Source of the DNA: Thiomonas sp.
GTDB taxonomy: Bacteria > Pseudomonadota > Gammaproteobacteria > Burkholderiales > Burkholderiaceae
Direction: 5' to 3'
NCBI GenBank assembly: GCA_027443745.1
Contig: DAIAZB010000181.1
Coordinates: 1 to 6,189, forward strand
Length of the DNA: 6,189 nucleotides
Part shown: positions 1 through 5,601 of the stretch, piece by piece
Numbering within the stretch: position 1 is the first letter of the stretch
Layout of the letters: every line of letters starts with the position of its first letter
The notes under the pieces: model-generated
The model's database searches: none
The model's input: the letters and a program-made list of their open reading frames with translations, nothing else
What the model was told of the DNA's origin: nothing
Position numbers and translations under genes: made by a program

Positions 1-287
1 CGGCGTGGATCGGCAATATGGTTGAGGCGCTGCACGCCAGGCCAGGCCGAGGGGTCGATGAGCAGGCGCTGACCGAGGCCGATCAGGGTATCGCCCGGCC
101 TGGTGACATAACGCAATGTGGGCCCGGTCGACACTGCGACGCCGGTTTGCGTCGGCCCTGGAGCCCGTTCCGGCCGTGTGCCTTGTGCCAGCGCCGCGAC
201 CGGTAGTGCGATGCCCAGGACGAGGGCTGGAACTTGGTGCCGCAGGAACATGGACACGCGGAGCGGGGAGCGGCGCTGAACGTTCAT
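1..287 (-). CDS. Secreted LysM-domain protein (probable LysM/FecR family), N-terminal part, cut by window edge
   Basis: Only the first 95 codons are present; the gene continues past position 1. Translating the minus strand from the ATG at 287 gives a basic start, a hydrophobic stretch at about residues 19-34 and an ALA-Q signal-peptidase-like site near residue 34, so the product should be exported. A Pro/Thr-rich linker follows. From about residue 59 there is a clear LysM beginning: Tyr-Val-Thr-Arg-Pro-Gly-Asp-Thr-Leu, then a Trp-Pro-x-x-Gln-x-Leu-Asn motif near residues 82-89 and Ile-Ala-Asp-Pro. LysM modules bind peptidoglycan GlcNAc. From recall, this LysM type beside an OmpR-type regulator is often followed by a FecR domain, but that part lies outside the window. 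No good Shine-Dalgarno precedes the ATG; Met13 (position 251) is an alternative that keeps the signal peptide. It lies 75 bp downstream of the regulator on the same strand, so co-transcription is likely. Confidence 0.8.
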   Translation of the reverse strand, partial: MNVQRRSPLRVSMFLRHQVPALVLGIALPVAALAQGTRPERAPGPTQTGVAVSTGPTLRYVTRPGDTLIGLGQRLLIDPSAWPGVQRLNHIADPR

Positions 288-362
288 CGAGGTGGGAATG
301 GGGGCGGCCCGACCCAAGCGATGGCGCTGCACGTGACGTGGTGCGAAGGACAAGCGCAGAGC

Positions 363-1127
363 TTACGTGGGGGGCGCAGACGCGGCAAGGCGCTCCAAGC
401 GGTAGCCCTGGCGGTAGATGGACACCAGACGCCAGCCCGAGGACGGGTTTAGTTCGAGTTTGCGGCGCAAGTTGCTGATGTGGACGTCGATGGTGCGGGT
501 GTCGGCGTCCGGCGGCAGGCCCCACACGGCGTTGGCCAGGTGGGTGCGCGTGAGCAGGCGGCCGGGATGGTTGAACAGGTGCAAGGCCAGGTCGGTCTCG
601 CGCGCGCTCAGATCGGCAGTGCGGCCATCGAGCAGGATGCGGCGCTGGGCAAACTCCACCCGCAGGCGCCCATGCAGCAGAGGCGGTGCGGCGTCGTCCC
701 GATGGCCGCGCCGCAGGCAGGTGGCGATGCGCGCCAGCAGGACGGCGCGGGCGGGCGGCTTGACGATGTAGTCGTCGGACCCGGCCTGCAGCATCTCCAC
801 CACGTCGTCTTCGCTGTCGCGCCCGCTCAGCACGATGATGGGCGGACAACGCTCGCGCAGGCGCTCACGGGCGCGCTGCAGGACCTGCGAACCGAGCAGG
901 TCCTGCACCATCCAGTCCAGCAGCACCAGGTCATAGCTGCCGCGCTCGAGGGCCAGCGCGCAGGCGCGCCCGCTCTCGAACCAATCCACCACATAGCCGG
1001 CTTGTTCCAGCCAGGATTTCACCGCCTCGCCCTGCATCGGATCGTCTTCGAGGTAAGCGATGCGGTGACCGGAGGCGGATCGGCCCGGATCGTCGCTGAA
1101 TGGTGGATGTTGTGGCATGTTCGACAT
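363..1127 (-). CDS. OmpR/PhoB-family response regulator transcription factor
   Basis: A cytoplasmic two-component regulator of 254 residues, the normal length for an OmpR-type protein. The receiver domain spans about residues 21-140: the acidic cluster is Glu27-Asp28-Asp29, the predicted phosphoacceptor is Asp71 in a Leu-Leu-Asp-Trp context, the switch Ser is Ser101 (VLSGRDS) and the conserved Lys is Lys123 (YIVKPP). The winged-helix DNA-binding domain covers about residues 150-245, with LSARETDLALHL, a VWG element near 201-203, the RTIDVHISNLRRKL recognition-helix region and the GYRLE wing. All phosphotransfer residues are present, so it should be active. The frame is open upstream to an ATG at 1331, but those 68 residues are Arg/Pro/Ser-rich and unlike any receiver, so I start at ATG 1127; ATG 1118 is possible. 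Neither has a strong Shine-Dalgarno. No histidine kinase is in the window. The gene lies just upstream of the LysM gene and may control envelope functions. Confidence 0.93.
   Translation of the reverse strand: MSNMPQHPPFSDDPGRSASGHRIAYLEDDPMQGEAVKSWLEQAGYVVDWFESGRACALALERGSYDLVLLDWMVQDLLGSQVLQRARERLRERCPPIIVLSGRDSEDDVVEMLQAGSDDYIVKPPARAVLLARIATCLRRGHRDDAAPPLLHGRLRVEFAQRRILLDGRTADLSARETDLALHLFNHPGRLLTRTHLANAVWGLPPDADTRTIDVHISNLRRKLELNPSSGWRLVSIYRQGYRLERLAASAPPT
878..906. repeat. Perfect inverted repeat inside the regulator gene
   Basis: GCAGGACCTGC at 878-888 and its exact complement GCAGGTCCTGC at 896-906 flank a 7-nt loop. The pair T877/A907 extends the match to 12 bp. It lies in codons 74-84 of the regulator (Val-Gln-Asp-Leu-Leu-Gly-Ser-Gln-Val-Leu-Gln), just after the phosphoacceptor Asp71. 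In mRNA it could form a stable hairpin, but there is no T-run on either side, so it is not a standard terminator. Confidence 0.7.
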
Positions 1128-1432
1128 GATTGTGCAGGAATGTTGGATGAAATCCCGAGTCCGCCGCCTTGTCCCCGGTGCCAACAACACGCCTGGGGCA
1201 ACCCGAGGCAGCCGTGGGTGTTGCAAGCGCTGCTTCAGGTTGGAGTTGAACGATGGTCCTGCCGTTGCGCGTGGTGATGTGGCGGCCAAGCGCGGCTCAC
1301 CGCGTTGCCGCGTGACAAGCCGACGTGACAAACGTCCAGGCCTGAGGTGTCATCCGCGAGATCGGCAAGATCCAGCAGCGTCTGCGTGGCGCCACCCCGG
1401 CGTGCGAACTCCATTGCGTGAGGCTTGCCGGC
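1128..1432. other. Gene-free intergenic region upstream of the response regulator
   Basis: About 305 bp between two leftward genes. I find no open frame with recognisable protein character on either strand; the plus-strand frame through here is Arg/Cys-rich and looks like noise. The region must hold the 3' end of the CZB transcript and probably the regulator's promoter. I could not find a convincing -35/-10 pair or a hairpin with a T-run. Its one clear structure is a tandem octamer at 1311-1331, listed separately. Confidence 0.6.
1311..1331. repeat. Tandem direct repeat CGTGACAA, 13-bp period; possible regulator-binding site
   Basis: CGTGACAA occurs at 1311-1318 and again at 1324-1331, separated by five bases. 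On the minus strand, the coding strand for the flanking genes, it reads TTGTCACG twice. OmpR-family proteins commonly bind tandem half-sites in direct orientation, though usually with a period near 10-11 bp rather than 13. The repeat lies about 185 bp upstream of the regulator's start, so an autoregulatory site is conceivable. The octamer match is visible; its function is inferred and weakly supported. Confidence 0.3.
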
Positions 1433-1933
1433 TTAATGCGTGCGGCCTGCTGGCAGGGTCACGGCGAGATACAGCTCGCTCAGGGTTGAAATGAGCTTGT
1501 GCGACATGCGTGCGTAGCGGCTCTTGGCGAGCTCCATGCTGGCCGACTCGCCTGCGCCCGACTGGATCAGCCGCACCACTTCGCCGGCCTGGCGGTGGAA
1601 CTCGGCATGTTCCTCCAGCAGGCGGTTGAACAGACCGAATTGCGCGAGGGGGACCCGCGCATCGTGATGCAGCCAGATGCCCAGCGCGCAGCGATCGTCG
1701 CGGCTGATGGTCGCGACGTCGAGTTGCTCGTCACTATCGCCACGGGCATAGGCCCCGAGACGGGTCTTCCATTGCTGGTGGCTCTGGATGGCGGAATAAA
1801 AGTTCAGCCCGCTGTAACACGTTTCGGCGTGTTCGGCGGCGATCTGCGAGGGCAGGCCCGATTCGGCGAGACGGCTGTCGGGGGCCTCGGGCATGCCGGC
1901 GAGGTTGCGGCGTAACCAGTCGATCAGCGTCAT
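1433..1933 (-). CDS. Stand-alone CZB (chemoreceptor zinc-binding) domain protein
   Basis: A soluble, probably cytoplasmic protein of 166 residues with no signal peptide or membrane segment. The CZB domain spans about residues 45-157. The predicted zinc ligands are His52 (SHQQWK), Cys82 (RCALGIWL) and His109 plus His113 (HAEFH). Their spacing (30, 27 and 4 residues) is, as I recall, the same as His22/Cys52/His79/His83 of the E. coli diguanylate cyclase DgcZ, so the 3-His/1-Cys site looks complete. CZB domains sense zinc or hypochlorous acid, with the Cys as redox switch, and are usually fused to chemoreceptors or GGDEF domains. Here there is no fused output domain, only an N-terminal extension of about 44 residues that contains a further Cys39. 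The frame extends upstream to an ATG at 1969, but ATG 1933 has a GGAG at good spacing and is preferred. It is divergent from the amidase. A partner protein is likely but not visible. Confidence 0.88.
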   Translation of the reverse strand: MTLIDWLRRNLAGMPEAPDSRLAESGLPSQIAAEHAETCYSGLNFYSAIQSHQQWKTRLGAYARGDSDEQLDVATISRDDRCALGIWLHHDARVPLAQFGLFNRLLEEHAEFHRQAGEVVRLIQSGAGESASMELAKSRYARMSHKLISTLSELYLAVTLPAGRTH

Positions 1934-2052
1934 GCGAGTCTCCGTGGCTTGGAATGGTTGGTCATGCAAACCATCCTAGAAACGCAGCCGCGTCCGGCGC
2001 GAAGAATGTCAGTGGCTTTTTACAGTTCAGCATCGGCTGACACAAAGCAGGC
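1934..2052. promoter_or_regulatory. Divergent promoter region between CZB gene and amidase, with a dyad-symmetric candidate operator
   Basis: About 119 bp separate two divergent genes, so promoters for both should lie here. On the minus strand TAGGAT (1978-1973) resembles a -10 element for the CZB gene, without a convincing -35. Closer to the amidase are TCAGC (2027-2031) and its complement GCTGA (2036-2040) around a 4-nt centre. A wider pair is TGTCAG (2007-2012) with CTGACA (2037-2042). These could form an operator, but the arms are short and no regulator can be assigned. Confidence 0.4.
1940..1943 (-). promoter_or_regulatory. Shine-Dalgarno site that sets the start of the CZB gene
   Basis: On the minus strand GGAG ends six bases before ATG 1933. 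The upstream in-frame ATG at 1969 has nothing comparable, so this site favours the shorter 166-residue product. Confidence 0.7.
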
Positions 2053-3627
2053 ATGCGACAAGATCCGGTCACCGGCTCTATGCTTGACTCCATGCCCGAT
2101 ATCGACCCCAGTCTCGACGCCACCGCCCTCGCCGCCCTCATCGCCCGCGGCGAGGTGAGCGCGACCGAGGTGCTCGATGCCGCATTGGCGCGACTCGATG
2201 CGCTCAACCCGCGCCTCAACGCCGTGGTGATGGACTGGCGCGAGCAGGCCCGCGCGCAACTGGGCACGAAGCCCCCGCGGGGCCGGGACGGTCCCTTTGC
2301 CGGCGTCCCCTTTCTGCTCAAGGACCTGGGGCAAGACGTCGCTGGTATGCCGTCCACCTGGGCTTCGCGCGCCCGCCGCGAGGTCCTGGCGGATGTCACC
2401 AGCAGCGTGGTGCAGCGTTGGCGGAACGCCGGCCTGGTTCTGCTGGGCAAGACCAACTTGCCCGAGCTGGCGCTCAAGGCGGTGACCGAGCCGTTGCTGT
2501 TTGGCCCCTGCCGCAATCCCTGGAACCTGGACCTCACCCCGGGCGGCTCGTCCGGCGGCGCGGCGGCGGCCGTGGCTGCGGGCATCGTGCCGGTGGCGGG
2601 CGCGTCTGACGGCGGCGGCTCCATCCGCATTCCCGCCGCCTATTGCGGCCTGTTCGGGCTCAAACCCTCGCGCGGCCGGGTAAGCCAGGCCCCGGCGGCC
2701 GACGAGGTCTGGGAGGGCGCCAGCTGCACCCATGTGCTCAGCCGCAGCGTGCGCGACAGCGCCGCGCTGCTCGATGTGATCGCCGGCGCCGAGCCGGGCG
2801 ACCCCTATGGCGTGACCCCGCCGCTGCGGCCCTATGCGCTCGAAGTGGGGGCCGCACCGGGGCGATTGCGCATCGGCTTCAGCGTGGTGTCGCCGCTGGG
2901 CGGCGCCGTGCACCCCGAGTGTGCCGCCGCGGTGGAGCGCACCGTCCAGTTGCTGGAGTCGCTCGGCCATGCGGTCGAGCCGGCCGTCCCGGCAATCGAC
3001 GGTCTGGCGTTGGCGCAGAGCTATCTCGGCATTTACTTCGGCCATGTCGCCGCCGAGGTGCGGCGCTGCATCCGCGTGCATGGCGCGCGTGCGGCCGATT
3101 TCGAACTCGATACCCGTGCCATTGCCGCCATCGGCGCCAGCCTGCCGGCTGCCGACTATGTCGCCCTGCGTGCGCGCTGGAATGGTTTTGCCCGCGCCCT
3201 GGCCGCGTTCCACGCCCGCCACGACATGCTGCTCACCCCCACCACGGCGCAGCCGCCCGCGCGCATCGGCGCACTCGACACCCCCGCCAGCCAGCAGGCC
3301 GCGCTGCGCCTGGTGCTGGCCCTGGGCCTGGGCGGGCTGCTGCGCAGGACCGGTATCGTCGACGATCTGGCGCGGAAAAGCCTGGCGCGCACCCCCTTCA
3401 CACAACTGGCCAACCTCACCGGCACACCGGCCATGTCGCTGCCGCTGCAGGTCGATGCGCAGGGCATGCCGGTTGGCGTGCAGTTCATCGCCGCCTGGGG
3501 CCGCGAAGACCTGCTGCTGCGCCTGGCCGCACAGCTCGAAGCCGCCCAGCCCTGGGCGCAGCGCCGACCGGATCTGGCTCAGGCCCTGGTCCACGGGGCA
3601 CCGGCCTCGCCGCAACACGCGCCCTGA
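2053..3627 (+). CDS. Amidase-signature family hydrolase, NylA-like (6-aminohexanoate-cyclic-dimer hydrolase type)
   Basis: A probably cytoplasmic amidase of up to 524 residues; family members are typically about 470-500. The Ser-cisSer-Lys triad is complete: Lys90 (PFLLKD), cis-Ser166 in GGSSGG and nucleophile Ser190 in DGGGSIRIPA. The 24-residue gap between the two serines matches that in fatty-acid amide hydrolase. Stretches such as GPFAGVPFLLKDL, VLLGKTN, RNPWNL, CGLFGLKP, SRSVRD and the C-terminal GMPVGVQ and GREDLLL closely resemble, from memory, Arthrobacter/Paenarthrobacter NylA, which opens the nylon-oligomer cyclic dimer. Homologues labelled this way are common, and their natural substrates are mostly unknown, so the substrate here cannot be named. 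The lack of GatB/GatC neighbours argues against a tRNA amidotransferase subunit. The start is uncertain: ATG 2053, 2080 and 2092 are all in frame and none has a clear Shine-Dalgarno; the longest is given. The conserved region starts only after residue 14, so the two later ATGs are equally plausible. Confidence 0.92.
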   Translation: MRQDPVTGSMLDSMPDIDPSLDATALAALIARGEVSATEVLDAALARLDALNPRLNAVVMDWREQARAQLGTKPPRGRDGPFAGVPFLLKDLGQDVAGMPSTWASRARREVLADVTSSVVQRWRNAGLVLLGKTNLPELALKAVTEPLLFGPCRNPWNLDLTPGGSSGGAAAAVAAGIVPVAGASDGGGSIRIPAAYCGLFGLKPSRGRVSQAPAADEVWEGASCTHVLSRSVRDSAALLDVIAGAEPGDPYGVTPPLRPYALEVGAAPGRLRIGFSVVSPLGGAVHPECAAAVERTVQLLESLGHAVEPAVPAIDGLALAQSYLGIYFGHVAAEVRRCIRVHGARAADFELDTRAIAAIGASLPAADYVALRARWNGFARALAAFHARHDMLLTPTTAQPPARIGALDTPASQQAALRLVLALGLGGLLRRTGIVDDLARKSLARTPFTQLANLTGTPAMSLPLQVDAQGMPVGVQFIAAWGREDLLLRLAAQLEAAQPWAQRRPDLAQALVHGAPASPQHAP

Positions 3628-3720
3628 GGCGGTCGGCGTGCCGCTGCGGCTGCAAGGCGCGGGCCGCATCAAGCCCCTTGCCGGACACAGCCCCGTGATG
3701 CGCACCGGTACAGTGCGCGT

Positions 3721-4575
3721 ATGCATGCCACCGCCGCTCGCGCCAACGTCTATGCCCTTGGCGCCATCGCCCTCTGGGCCACGCTGGCCACACTGGGCGT
3801 ACAGCTCGCGCGCGTGCCGCCTTTTCTGCTCACCGGACTGGCGCTTGTCGTCGGCAGCATCCCGGCCTGGCCCTTCTGGCGCCAATGGCGACGGGTGCGG
3901 CCCGTGGCGCTGGCGCTCGGCGTCTACGGCCTGTTCGGCTTTCACTTCCTGCTGTTCATCGCGCTGCGGCATGCGCCGCCGGTGCAGGCCAATCTGGTGA
4001 ATTACCTCTGGCCCCTGCTCATCGTCGTGCTGGCGCCGCTGCTGCTTCCGGGAACGAGGCTGAGGCCGGTGCACATCGGCGCGGCGGTGGTGGGTTTTGC
4101 CGGGGCGGCCATTGCCATCGTCGGGGGGCGCGGGTTGCATGGGGGTTTCGCCTGGGGCTATGTGCCGGCATGGGGATCGGCCTGCATCTGGGCAACGTTT
4201 TCTCTCGGCAGCCGGCGCCTGGCGCAGCAAGGTCGCGGTTTCCCCACGGCCGCCATCGGCCTGTTCGCGCTGCTGTCCGGGCTGCTGGCGCTGGCCTGCC
4301 ACGCGGCGCTGGAGCCGGCCGTGCAACTCACGGTGCCTGAGCTGAGGCGCATCGCCGTGCTCGGCCTGGGGCCGCTGGGTGCGGCGTTCTACCTCTGGGA
4401 CCGCGCCCTCAAGCTGGGCGACCCGCGCACCCTCGGCGTGCTCAGCTACCTCACCCCGCTGGCGTCCACCGCGCTGCTGGTGTGGACCACCGGCCGACCG
4501 TTCACCGGGTCCCTCGGTCTGGCCGCGCTGCTCATCGTCGGCTCGGCCCTCGTGGCCGTGCGAGCGAAGGCCTGA
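3721..4575 (+). CDS. DMT-superfamily (EamA-type) inner-membrane transporter, YddG-like
   Basis: A 284-residue integral membrane protein with about ten hydrophobic segments (roughly residues 9-27, 34-53, 61-81, 88-109, 117-135, 143-161, 175-196, 210-230, 236-255 and 262-281) arranged as two EamA halves, the usual length and layout for the family. The Asn-Tyr-Leu-Trp-Pro motif at residues 94-98 and the FYLWDRALKLGDP segment near 223-235 resemble the aromatic amino-acid exporter YddG, so metabolite or amino-acid efflux is the best guess. The substrate cannot be read from sequence. The start at ATG 3721 gives a short cytoplasmic N-terminus before the first helix; Shine-Dalgarno complementarity is poor. 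TACAGT at 3710-3715 looks somewhat like a -10 element very close to the start, but no matching -35 is evident. It follows the amidase by 93 bp on the same strand, so co-transcription or its own promoter are both possible. Confidence 0.9.
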   Translation: MHATAARANVYALGAIALWATLATLGVQLARVPPFLLTGLALVVGSIPAWPFWRQWRRVRPVALALGVYGLFGFHFLLFIALRHAPPVQANLVNYLWPLLIVVLAPLLLPGTRLRPVHIGAAVVGFAGAAIAIVGGRGLHGGFAWGYVPAWGSACIWATFSLGSRRLAQQGRGFPTAAIGLFALLSGLLALACHAALEPAVQLTVPELRRIAVLGLGPLGAAFYLWDRALKLGDPRTLGVLSYLTPLASTALLVWTTGRPFTGSLGLAALLIVGSALVAVRAKA

Positions 4576-4581
4576 GCGTTC

Positions 4582-4599
4582 CCCTGCTCGGCTGCAGGG
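4582..4599 (+). terminator. Weak terminator-like hairpin after the transporter gene
   Basis: CCCTGC (4582-4587) pairs with GCAGGG (4594-4599) around a 6-nt loop, starting six bases after the transporter stop codon. No T-run follows, so it is not a canonical intrinsic terminator; it may only stabilise the transcript end or be chance in GC-rich DNA. Confidence 0.25.
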
Positions 4600-4815
4600 C
4601 CGCGGCTGCAACCGAAGCCGGCCCGAGGTCGCCGCGCCTGCTTCGTCGTCGCGTCTGACCTGCCCGCAAGGGCCGGCCGGACCTCGGCGCGCATGCATCA
4701 CGCCGGGCCGCATCCGGTTTGTAAATTCCACTTCACACAGTTCGCCCGCTGCGCAGCCGGGGGCTGCAATGCCGTGCGCTTGGCCGCCATGCGGGCTTCA
4801 AGAATGTCGCATTTT

Positions 4816-4831
4816 TGGCAAATCGGGAGCA
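4816..4831 (+). promoter_or_regulatory. Possible sigma-54-type promoter core upstream of the DUF11 genes
   Basis: TGGCA at 4816-4820 and GCA at 4829-4831 place the invariant GG (4817-4818) and GC (4829-4830) ten bases apart, as in -24/-12 promoters. The CG after TGGCA and the TT before GC in the consensus are missing. TTGGCA at 4815-4820 could instead be a sigma-70 -35 element, but no good -10 lies at 16-18 bp. It is about 140 bp upstream of ATG 4972. Confidence 0.22.
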
Positions 4832-4958
4832 CAAATGGTTTTGTTACATCCCGTTGCGTTGTAAATCGGCGAAAACGCGAAATTTTGCACAACTGAGGAC
4901 CGATCAACTCCTTAGCATCCTCACCGCATTCATTCACCAGTGTGGATCTGACTGAACC

Positions 4959-4963
4959 AAGGA
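4959..4963 (+). promoter_or_regulatory. Shine-Dalgarno site that sets the start of the small DUF11 gene
   Basis: AAGGA ends eight bases before ATG 4972 and supports this start over the in-frame ATG at 4942, which would put ten polar residues before the signal peptide. Confidence 0.65.
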
Positions 4964-4971
4964 CATTCTCC

Positions 4972-5487
4972 ATGTTGAAACTGCACATTTGCCGCGTTGC
5001 CGCCGGTTTTATCGCAACTCTCGGTCTGATTGGCATGGCCAGCGCACAGCAAGCGCAGGTCAGCTCGACCTTGCAGGTGGAGCGCGTCGTCATGGTGGAC
5101 GCCAAGCCCGTGCTCAAGCCTGTCACTGCGGGTCAGCCTGGCGATGTCCTCGAATACCGCGCCAGCTACGACAACCACGGCGACAAGCCGGCCAACGGTT
5201 TCGTCGCCGAACTGCCGATTCCTGCCGGAACCACCTACGTCGCCCACAGCGCCCAGCCGGCCAATGCCATGGCCAGCACCGATGGCGTGCACTTTGCCGC
5301 CATGCCGCTGATGCGCATGGTCAAGATGGCCAACGGAACCACGGGCCCGCAGCCGGTGCCGCTGGCCGATTACCGCGCCTTGCGCTGGAGCCTGGGCAAT
5401 CTGCCCCCCGGCAAGCATGTGCAGGTGCAAGCCCGCGTCCAGGTCGATCCGGTTGCCGCCGCAACGGCGACGCCGCCGGCCAAGCCT
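4972..5487 (+). CDS. Small secreted protein with a single DUF11-like (TIGR01451-type) beta-sandwich domain
   Basis: A 171-172 residue product counted from ATG 4972; its reading frame ends with the TGA at 5488-5490. A Shine-Dalgarno AAGGA lies eight bases upstream. The frame is open to an earlier ATG at 4942, but starting at 4972 gives a textbook Sec signal peptide: Lys3 and Arg8, a hydrophobic core at about residues 9-22 and an ASA-Q cleavage site at residues 23-26. The mature part reads as one DUF11-like domain: PGDVLEYRASYDNHGDKPANG, followed by LPIPAGTTYV near residues 80-90 and LRWSLGNLPPGKHVQVQARV near the C-terminus. That is the usual order of strands in these Ig-like adhesin/surface repeats, normally found in long tandem arrays rather than alone. 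The mature protein has no Cys and no membrane anchor, and its tail is Ala/Pro/Thr-rich. It sits 111 bp upstream of a second secreted DUF11-like gene and is probably its partner. Molecular function is unknown. Confidence 0.85.
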
Positions 5488-5589
5488 TGAGCGATCGCTT
5501 GAATGCGTCGTCCCGGTCACCTGCCTGCGCGTGTGGCCACTCTTTTTTCTCGCCGTTCTTGCGCCACGTGCGCACGTTGCATCCAGCCT

Positions 5590-5595
5590 AGGGAG
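5590..5595 (+). promoter_or_regulatory. Shine-Dalgarno site supporting the GTG start of the large DUF11 gene
   Basis: AGGGAG ends six bases before GTG 5602. No in-frame ATG lies near enough to leave an intact signal peptide, so the GTG start is well supported. Confidence 0.7.
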
Positions 5596-5601
5596 TTCAC
5601 C

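Larger units (their letters stand above)
4576..4971. other. Gene-free region between transporter and DUF11 genes, with AT-rich core
   Basis: No credible gene is seen on either strand in these 396 bp. It starts with a hairpin-forming sequence just after the transporter stop and has a second one, GCAGCC-GGG-GGCTGC, at 4753-4767. From about 4800 to 4890 the composition drops to roughly 57% AT by my count, clearly below the GC content of the surrounding genes. This is typical of a promoter region. TTGTAAAT occurs twice (4719-4726 and 4859-4866), 140 bp apart. The last 100 bp would be the untranslated leader of the DUF11 gene if transcription starts in the AT-rich core. Confidence 0.65.

Noticed and set aside
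1128..1331. N-terminal extension of the response regulator to ATG 1331
   Set aside because: The 68 extra residues are basic and low in complexity, and the receiver domain needs no such extension. OmpR-type proteins of about 250 residues start where ATG 1127 puts it.
1117..1494. A 125-codon plus-strand open frame across the 1128-1432 gap
   Set aside because: Arg/Cys-rich product without family resemblance. It overlaps the ends of two minus-strand genes and looks like composition-driven noise.
2015..2053. A FliA (sigma-28) promoter on the minus strand, suggested by GCCGAT near 2035
   Set aside because: The matching TAAA element is absent at the required distance, so the partial -10 match is not enough.
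2643..3698. A 351-codon plus-strand frame overlapping the amidase
   Set aside because: Arg/Ala/Gly/Pro-rich out-of-frame translation of the amidase gene; no domain signature.
2020..4731. A 903-codon open frame on the minus strand opposite the amidase and transporter
   Set aside because: Its translation is dominated by Gln, Arg, Gly, His and Ala with no recognisable domain. It lies antisense to two genes with intact catalytic motifs or membrane helices. Long antisense open frames are expected from strong GC bias at third codon positions.
4698..5126. A minus-strand open frame of 142 codons over the DUF11 promoter region
   Set aside because: It overlaps the signal-peptide region of a well-supported plus-strand gene, and its translation shows no domain or signal.
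5534..5550. GTGGCCAC followed by a T-run, as a terminator between the two DUF11 genes
   Set aside because: The palindrome leaves no loop, so only a 2-3 bp stem could form. That is not a stable terminator hairpin, and the two genes are probably co-transcribed.
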